Part shown: positions 61,575 to 64,000 of the stretch, piece after piece
Layout of the letters: every line of letters starts with the position of its first letter
Position numbering within the stretch: the first letter of the stretch is position 1
Origin: Lepidodermella squamata
Lineage: Eukaryota; Gastrotricha
Assembly: GCA_047495785.1 (NCBI GenBank)
Contig: JBLDXI010000001.1
Coordinates: forward strand, 1,984,001-2,048,000
Direction: 5' to 3'
DNA: 64,000 bases
Notes under the pieces: generated by a model
Told to the model about the DNA's origin: nothing
Seen by the model: the letters and a program-made list of their open reading frames with translations, nothing else
Database searches by the model: none
Position numbers and translations under genes: made by a program

Positions 61575-62408
61575 TTATTCATTGCTGACGATTTCCCTGA
61601 TGTCGTTTTGGATGATTGCGAAATACAGCCAAGATAAAGACCTCAGTAAGTCTTTGCTACCTAGCGCTAAGCAGGCCCTATCCTCAAGATTTACGTGCAA
61701 ACGCTCCTGGTGGTAGCGAAAGTTGCTCACTAGGGAGGACCGCCCGGATAAGGTAAAATGATCCAACTGATGTTTAATTTCAGTCAGATGCATTTCCGCT
61801 ATTTCGAGGAAATTCTTCCAGTCAAAATCACTGTTTGGCGATGGCGCTCGAATGTAGTAGTTGTAGGTAACGTCGACAATGTAAAAGATGTGCAGGTATT
61901 CCCCGGAGAGCAAGAAGTCCACGAGCTCAGGCCGCTCCCTTGTCAGATATTCATGCTTCCATTCCATCACGGTACGTTTAAATACATTCCAGTCACTGAA
62001 AATTTCAGTGAAGTTGGTTGCAGAATGGGCTTCTCGAATATCCCCTGTTCCAATATTCCACAGTGGGCTAAATATGTTGGAACCTTTGTGCGAGATATCG
62101 CAATAGTTATAGCCGAAGTTTGTGACTTTGAGAGCTCTGTTGTTACCCTGATTAATGGTGAAATAATTATTAAGTTTTAGCAATCGTTGGCGCGAACAAG
62201 AGCTCACCACGTGTCTGACCATCGACCCAACTGACGAATAGTAATTGCACATCGACTCTAGCAGATTCTTATACACGACTTTGTCCCCTTTTTGAAACGC
62301 TGGATAACATTCAGCGCTAGCGGTTGGGTTGCTTCGAGGCTCGAAGGTGAAGTTAAAGCAGCACTGGATTCGTTGCCAATCTCTTTCACTGAAATTAAAT
62401 ACCGTCAT
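61575..62408 (-). CDS. Hypothetical protein, probably secreted, 5' end unresolved
   Basis: The frame gives 278 residues from the first in-frame ATG (MTVFNFSERDW). The frame stays open upstream through PLIGIIVQLAQCLANQ, which looks like a signal peptide core, so the true start is probably in a short upstream exon near 62470-62500. Cysteines at CCFNF, ECYP and NYC and several N-x-S/T sites fit an extracellular protein. A 60-base stretch at 62148-62207 begins GTGAGC and ends AATCAG on the minus strand and is in frame, so it may be an intron. The rest is Trp/Tyr/His-rich and helical, without a motif I recognise. AATAAA follows the stop by five bases. Function unknown. Confidence 0.6.
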   Translation of the reverse strand: MTVFNFSERDWQRIQCCFNFTFEPRSNPTASAECYPAFQKGDKVVYKNLLESMCNYYSSVGSMVRHVVSSCSRQRLLKLNNYFTINQGNNRALKVTNFGYNYCDISHKGSNIFSPLWNIGTGDIREAHSATNFTEIFSDWNVFKRTVMEWKHEYLTRERPELVDFLLSGEYLHIFYIVDVTYNYYIRAPSPNSDFDWKNFLEIAEMHLTEIKHQLDHFTLSGRSSLVSNFRYHQERLHVNLEDRACLALGSKDLLRSLSWLYFAIIQNDIREIVSNE

Positions 62409-64000
62409 TTGGGGTTGATTGGCCAAACATTGAGCTAATTGGACGATTATCCCAATTAATGGGTTTTCAATCTTAAATGTAAATGTTAAATGGGTGTAAA
62501 TTTTCCTACCATCAATTTTGGGGTTTTCACCATCAAATTTGGGCTTTCGCTAACGAAGCGGAAAACGCCATCAATTTAGGTACTTTCGCCAACAGTATGC
62601 ATTTTCTCGCCAACAAATCCGAAAATACTCGCTGATTAAGTGGAAAGCTGTTCGAGACATTCGCCGCGGTAATTAGCCATTTTAGCCGAACCTCAATCGC
62701 GCGGAAATTGGAGATGATATTTTTTTCATAAATTTAGGGCGATCGCGTCAAAAATTGATAACAAAAAGTAAAGCAACAAGAATATATAAAGATAACAATA
62801 TAGATAACTATATAGATAAGCTGCCAATGGATGTAATTACTGTTTCCTCTGCTTTCCCCTTATTTTCAAATCTAGCTTTAGAAAGAAAAAAGTAGGTTCG
62901 ATTCCTTATAGAATAGCATTATTTTTTTCGGAATGGCTGCTCGTACATATATATGTGCGTGATTTTTGCTTGTCGTACATATATTTATGCTAAAATAGTT
63001 ATGCTCAACTTTGAAATTTCATGCTGGATTAATCAATTTTGATCGCAACTGTTCAAAATTTTAACCATATGTGCATCGAAGCGTGACCAACCTCCTCTCA
63101 AAGTTTGGCACGCATCGGGTAGAAGTCCATTATTAGCCACCCTGAAAACCGAAAATACCCGAAGTCGGTAATGTCAGTAACCATAACTGTCGGTAAGAAT
63201 TTGCCGGTGAGTCTAACCCTATTAGAGGCATTTTCCCTCAAAAAATAAACTTGCCGGGATCAAAATTGAGTACATGGCTGAAATTATAAGTTTTTATTCG
63301 AATTATATATATGTACGACTACCAAAAATCGCGGACATATATATGTCGTAGTCTAATAAGCAATTTAATTGGATTGGGAATCGAACTAGTTTTTTGCCAA
63401 TTTGCTCAAAAACCTAGTTTAGAATATACCGTGATAATTGATCCCATACCAAAGTTGTGGTTAAATATCAAAATACTACGCAATTTACCTAAAGTTTTGA
63501 GAATCCAACTCTGAAGAAGTTCAGAAGTGGCTGACTTGGCCGTTCTGTCTCGTTTATTTTGCCGAAATGGCAAAATGGCTCTACCACAACAAAATTTAAT
63601 TTAGCAAATTCAAATAGGCCGCGAAAATAGCCAAAACTGTATTTCTAACATTGCTTGACGCTATCAATCGAGTTAGTTGTTCAAAACGTAAGCCACTACC
63701 CGCCAGGAAGGTAACGTTTCGCGCAATAATTGTGTTTGATCGCCTTACAAACTAGTTTTTTAAAAGTTCGCTTATTAAACTAGTTGGATTCCCAATCCAA
63801 CTAAATTGCTTATTAGACTACGACATATATGTATGAACTTTTTTTTGCTTCGCATTAAGTTATTTCAATTTTTAATTTTCCCTTATTTTTAATGGAAATT
63901 TAATTTTTCAATTATTTTTAATTGGTTTCTCCGTTGTTTCGTAGTATTATTGCTGAGTAACTACGGAACAAAATATGTCGGCGATACGTGGTAATAATTA
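62409..64000. other. AT-rich, repeat-containing right end of the window
   Basis: It includes the inverted-repeat element at 63335-63832, a related diverged piece around 62890-63000 with ACATATATATGT motifs, and simple AT-rich DNA. The open frame at 63311-63514 overlaps the repeat and is not called as a gene. Confidence 0.55.
63335..63832. mobile_element. Fold-back (MITE-like) element with about 55-base inverted arms
   Basis: The left arm (63335-63392) runs from ACATATATATGTCGTAG through TAATAAGCAATTTA to GGAATCGAACTAG. The right arm (63776-63832) is its reverse complement with few differences and ends CTACGACATATATGT. About 380 bases lie between the arms. Each arm contains its own small palindrome (GGATTGGGAATC type). 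There is no coding capacity. It fits a non-autonomous fold-back DNA transposon. Confidence 0.7.

Noticed and set aside
62885-62915. tRNA-like T-loop GGTTCGATTCC
   Set aside because: The flanking bases do not form a T-stem, and no D-arm, anticodon arm or acceptor stem is found. The phrase belongs to the repeat arms.

Overview
The window is nuclear DNA of a compact-genome bilaterian animal. Genes lie on both strands, are split by many GT-AG introns of mostly about 40-60 bases, and carry AATAAA polyadenylation signals close to their stops. The gene set is neuronal and secretory: UNC-80, a Cys-loop anion channel, a class C GPCR, a membrane guanylate cyclase, a sigma-class GST, mucin-like and cysteine-rich secreted proteins. 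I lean towards a small ecdysozoan (for example a tardigrade-like or arthropod-like animal), but the sequence alone does not fix the phylum. Nothing looks prokaryotic or viral.

Layout. 1-12441 (+): four tandem paralogous genes, the first cut by the window edge, for secreted cysteine-rich proteins built from recurring modules; two of them also carry Ser/Thr-rich mucin segments. 13110-15602 (-): an intronless GABA-B-like class C GPCR. 16473-17719 (-): a six-exon sigma-class glutathione S-transferase. 17720-23650: non-coding, with a MITE-like element, a small hairpin and simple repeats. 23651-38586 (+): a nearly complete unc-80 gene (19 exons reconstructed, about 3538 residues), the scaffold of the NALCN sodium-leak channel; its extreme N-terminus was not found. 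42742-44906 (+): a glycine-receptor-like chloride channel subunit (8 exons, 536 aa). 45851-50147 (-): an MFSD4/NaGLT1-like major facilitator carrying a very large mucin-like extracellular loop. 50690-52834 (-): a secreted, probably GPI-anchored multidomain protein. 55529-57900 (+): a receptor guanylate cyclase with a NIT-like extracellular region and no kinase-homology domain (10 exons, 629 aa). 58382-59647 (-): a protein ending in a dispanin/CD225-like two-helix module. 61575-62408 (-): an unrecognised protein. The right end holds a fold-back repeat element.

Most interesting points: the tandem cysteine-rich family with its three-part module; the guanylate cyclase that keeps both metal-binding aspartates but has lost both the catalytic Asn and Arg, the arrangement of a soluble guanylate cyclase alpha subunit, which implies an obligate partner; the roughly 380-residue mucin loop inside an MFS transporter; a Cys/His cluster in the intracellular loop of the anion channel; and two microexons (24 and 27 nt).

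All exon junctions were inferred by hand from splice consensus, reading phase and family similarity. No transcript evidence was available.
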